Shown here one piece after another: positions 62,723-64,000 of a stretch of DNA of 64,000 nucleotides (positions are counted from its first letter, which is position 1; every line of letters begins with the position of its first letter). Location: NCBI RefSeq assembly GCF_000716545.1, contig NZ_JNWZ01000059.1, positions 1-64,000 on the forward strand, in the 5' to 3' direction. Origin of the DNA: Kitasatospora phosalacinea (GTDB lineage Bacteria; Actinomycetota; Actinomycetes; Streptomycetales; Streptomycetaceae). A program made the translations under genes and the position numbers. The notes below the pieces were generated by a model. That model saw only the letters and a list, made by a program, of their open reading frames with translations, ran no database searches and was not told the DNA's origin.

Positions 62723-63700
62723 ATGAGTGTCAACCGCCTCCGTCCGCGCCGTTCCTGCCTGGCCGTGCCGGGCAGCAACCCGCGCTTCCTGGAGAAGGCC
62801 CAGGGCCTGCCCGCCGACCAGGTCTTCCTCGACCTGGAGGACGCCTGCGCCCCGCTGGTCAAGGAGAGCGCCCGCCACCACATCGTGGACGCCCTCAACA
62901 ACGGCGACTGGGGCGGCAAGACCAGGGTCGTCCGGGTCAACGACTGGACCACGCACTGGACCTACCGCGACGTGATCACGGTGGTCGAGGGCGCCGGCCA
63001 GAACCTGGACTGCATCATGCTGCCCAAGGTGCAGGACGCCGAGCAGGTGGTCGCCCTCGACCTGCTGCTCACCCAGATCGAGAAGACGGTCGGCCTGGAG
63101 GTCGGCAAGATCGGCATCGAGGCGCAGATCGAGAACGCCAGGGGCCTGGTCAACGTCGACGCGATCGCCGCCGCCTCGCCCCGGCTGGAGACCATCATCT
63201 TCGGCCCGGCCGACTTCATGGCGTCCATCAACATGAAGTCCCTGGTGGTCGGCGAGCAGCCGCCCGGCTACGGCGCCGACGCCTACCACTACATCCTGAT
63301 GCGCATCCTGATGGCCGCCCGCGCCAACGACCTGCAGGCGATCGACGGCCCCTACCTGCAGATCCGCAACCAGGAGGGCTACCGCGAGGTGGCCCGCCGC
63401 TCGGCCGCCCTCGGCTTCGACGGCAAGTGGGTGCTGCACCCGGACCAGGTCGCCGCCGCGAACGAGATCTACTCGCCCTCGCAGGAGGACTACGACCACG
63501 CCGAGCTGATCCTGGACGCCTACGACTGGTGCACCTCGGAGGCGGGCGGCGCCAAGGGCTCGGCGATGCTCGGCGACGAGATGATCGACGAGGCCAGCCG
63601 CAAGATGGCCCTGGTCATCGCGGGCAAGGGCCGGGCCGCGGGCCTGGAGCGCACCACCAAGTTCGAACAGCCTGTATCCGACAAGACGGCGGAGGCGTGA
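62723..63700 (+). CDS. HpcH/HpaI (CitE-like) lyase: malyl-CoA/beta-methylmalyl-CoA lyase type
   Basis: A 325-residue CitE-fold enzyme. Landmarks: RRSCLAVPGSNPRFLEKA, LDLEDACAPLVK (metal-binding region), LPKVQDAEQV, EAQIENARGLVNV, GPADFMASI and GKWVLHPDQVAAANEIY. In this cluster it should cleave beta-methylmalyl-CoA to glyoxylate and propionyl-CoA and/or form malyl-CoA. AAGGA precedes ATG 62723; 20 bases separate it from ecm. Confidence 0.9.
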   Translation: MSVNRLRPRRSCLAVPGSNPRFLEKAQGLPADQVFLDLEDACAPLVKESARHHIVDALNNGDWGGKTRVVRVNDWTTHWTYRDVITVVEGAGQNLDCIMLPKVQDAEQVVALDLLLTQIEKTVGLEVGKIGIEAQIENARGLVNVDAIAAASPRLETIIFGPADFMASINMKSLVVGEQPPGYGADAYHYILMRILMAARANDLQAIDGPYLQIRNQEGYREVARRSAALGFDGKWVLHPDQVAAANEIYSPSQEDYDHAELILDAYDWCTSEAGGAKGSAMLGDEMIDEASRKMALVIAGKGRAAGLERTTKFEQPVSDKTAEA

Positions 63701-63704
63701 CGCG

Positions 63705-64000
63705 ATGCAGTTCGGACGCACCTACGAGGAGTTCGAGGTCGGCGCGGTCTACAAGCACTGGCCCGGCAAGACCGTCACCGAGTACGACGACCACCTGTTC
63801 TGCCTGCTCACGATGAACCACCACCCGCTGCACCTGGACGCCAACTACGCGACCACCACGGTGCAGGGCAAGAACGTCGTGGTCGGCAACTACGTCTACT
63901 CGCTGCTGCTGGGCATGTCCGTCCCGGACGTCTCCGGCAAGGCGATCGCCAACCTGGAGATCGAGTCGCTGCGCCACGTCGCGCCGACCTTCCACGGCGA
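63705..64000 (+). CDS. MaoC-family hydratase (mesaconyl-CoA hydratase type), cut by window end
   Basis: The first 98 residues are visible: FGRTYEEFEVGAVYKHWPGKTVTEYDDHLF, then the hydratase-2 motif LTMNHHPLHLDANYA (two pieces) and VVGNYVYSLLLGMSV. MaoC-like hydratases interconvert mesaconyl-C1-CoA and beta-methylmalyl-CoA, so the gene fits directly after the lyase. GGAGG precedes ATG 63705. The 3' end lies outside the window. Confidence 0.88.
   Translation, partial: MQFGRTYEEFEVGAVYKHWPGKTVTEYDDHLFCLLTMNHHPLHLDANYATTTVQGKNVVVGNYVYSLLLGMSVPDVSGKAIANLEIESLRHVAPTFHG

Overview
The window is about 64 kb of very GC-rich actinobacterial chromosome. It is most likely from Streptomycetaceae (Streptomyces or Kitasatospora). 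Supporting evidence: strong G/C bias at third codon positions, GTG starts, many ATGA/GTGA gene overlaps, several apparently leaderless genes, CebR-type cellulase operators, an Asp23/AmaP envelope-stress operon, a SpoIIE-type PAS-GAF phosphatase, and the crotonyl-CoA reductase/ethylmalonyl-CoA gene set. I see no tRNA, rRNA, CRISPR array, prophage or insertion sequence.

Layout. 1-5.5 kb: the end of a nonribosomal peptide synthetase (C-A-PCP-TE) fused in one frame to an MFS exporter; the adenylation pocket reads as serine-type and the thioesterase nucleophile is Cys. 5.5-7.5 kb: MerR regulator divergent from a class II aldolase/CMD-like pair across a clear MerR operator, then an amphi-Trp protein. 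7.6-18.6 kb: housekeeping and scattered genes (MoaA, DUF485/acetate symporter, Zn alcohol dehydrogenase, DnaQ-like exonuclease with BRCT, SURF1, SpoIIE phosphatase, secreted beta-helix protein, atypical SDR). 18.7-21.0 kb: five-gene Asp23/Gls24-AmaP operon. 21.2-26.6 kb: enoyl-CoA hydratase, small HTH protein, ABC-F ATPase, lipoprotein-like propeller protein, zinc metallopeptidase. 26.7-37.8 kb: an exopolysaccharide locus with initiating phosphosugar transferase, Wzx flippase, Wzy/ligase, Wzz-like protein, two GT4 enzymes, deacetylase, FemAB-like acyltransferase, and a convergent GH26-like hydrolase. 37.9-41.1 kb: SRPBCC, HipA-like kinase, secreted subtilase. 41.2-45.7 kb: a divergent GH48/GH5 cellulase pair. 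45.9-55.7 kb: small redox enzymes, regulators (TetR, DeoR, MarR, TetR), NUDIX, GNAT, glutamine-synthetase-like enzyme, DHA2 drug exporter, Uma2 protein. 56.1-64.0 kb: ethylmalonyl-CoA pathway genes (double 3-hydroxyacyl-CoA dehydrogenase, TetR, ccr, ecm, CitE-like lyase, and a MaoC hydratase cut by the window edge).

The most striking feature is the cellulase pair. Both genes are out of frame with their own signal peptides as written. An exact 75-bp inverted repeat (43841-43915 and 44585-44659) flanks a 669-bp segment that carries both promoters, both CebR boxes and both signal peptides. Inverting that segment on paper restores both reading frames at once: signal peptide plus a complete CBM2 joined to GH48, and signal peptide plus a Pro/Ser linker joined to GH5. 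This is either a real invertible switch or recent inversion, or an assembly inversion; the sequence alone cannot decide.
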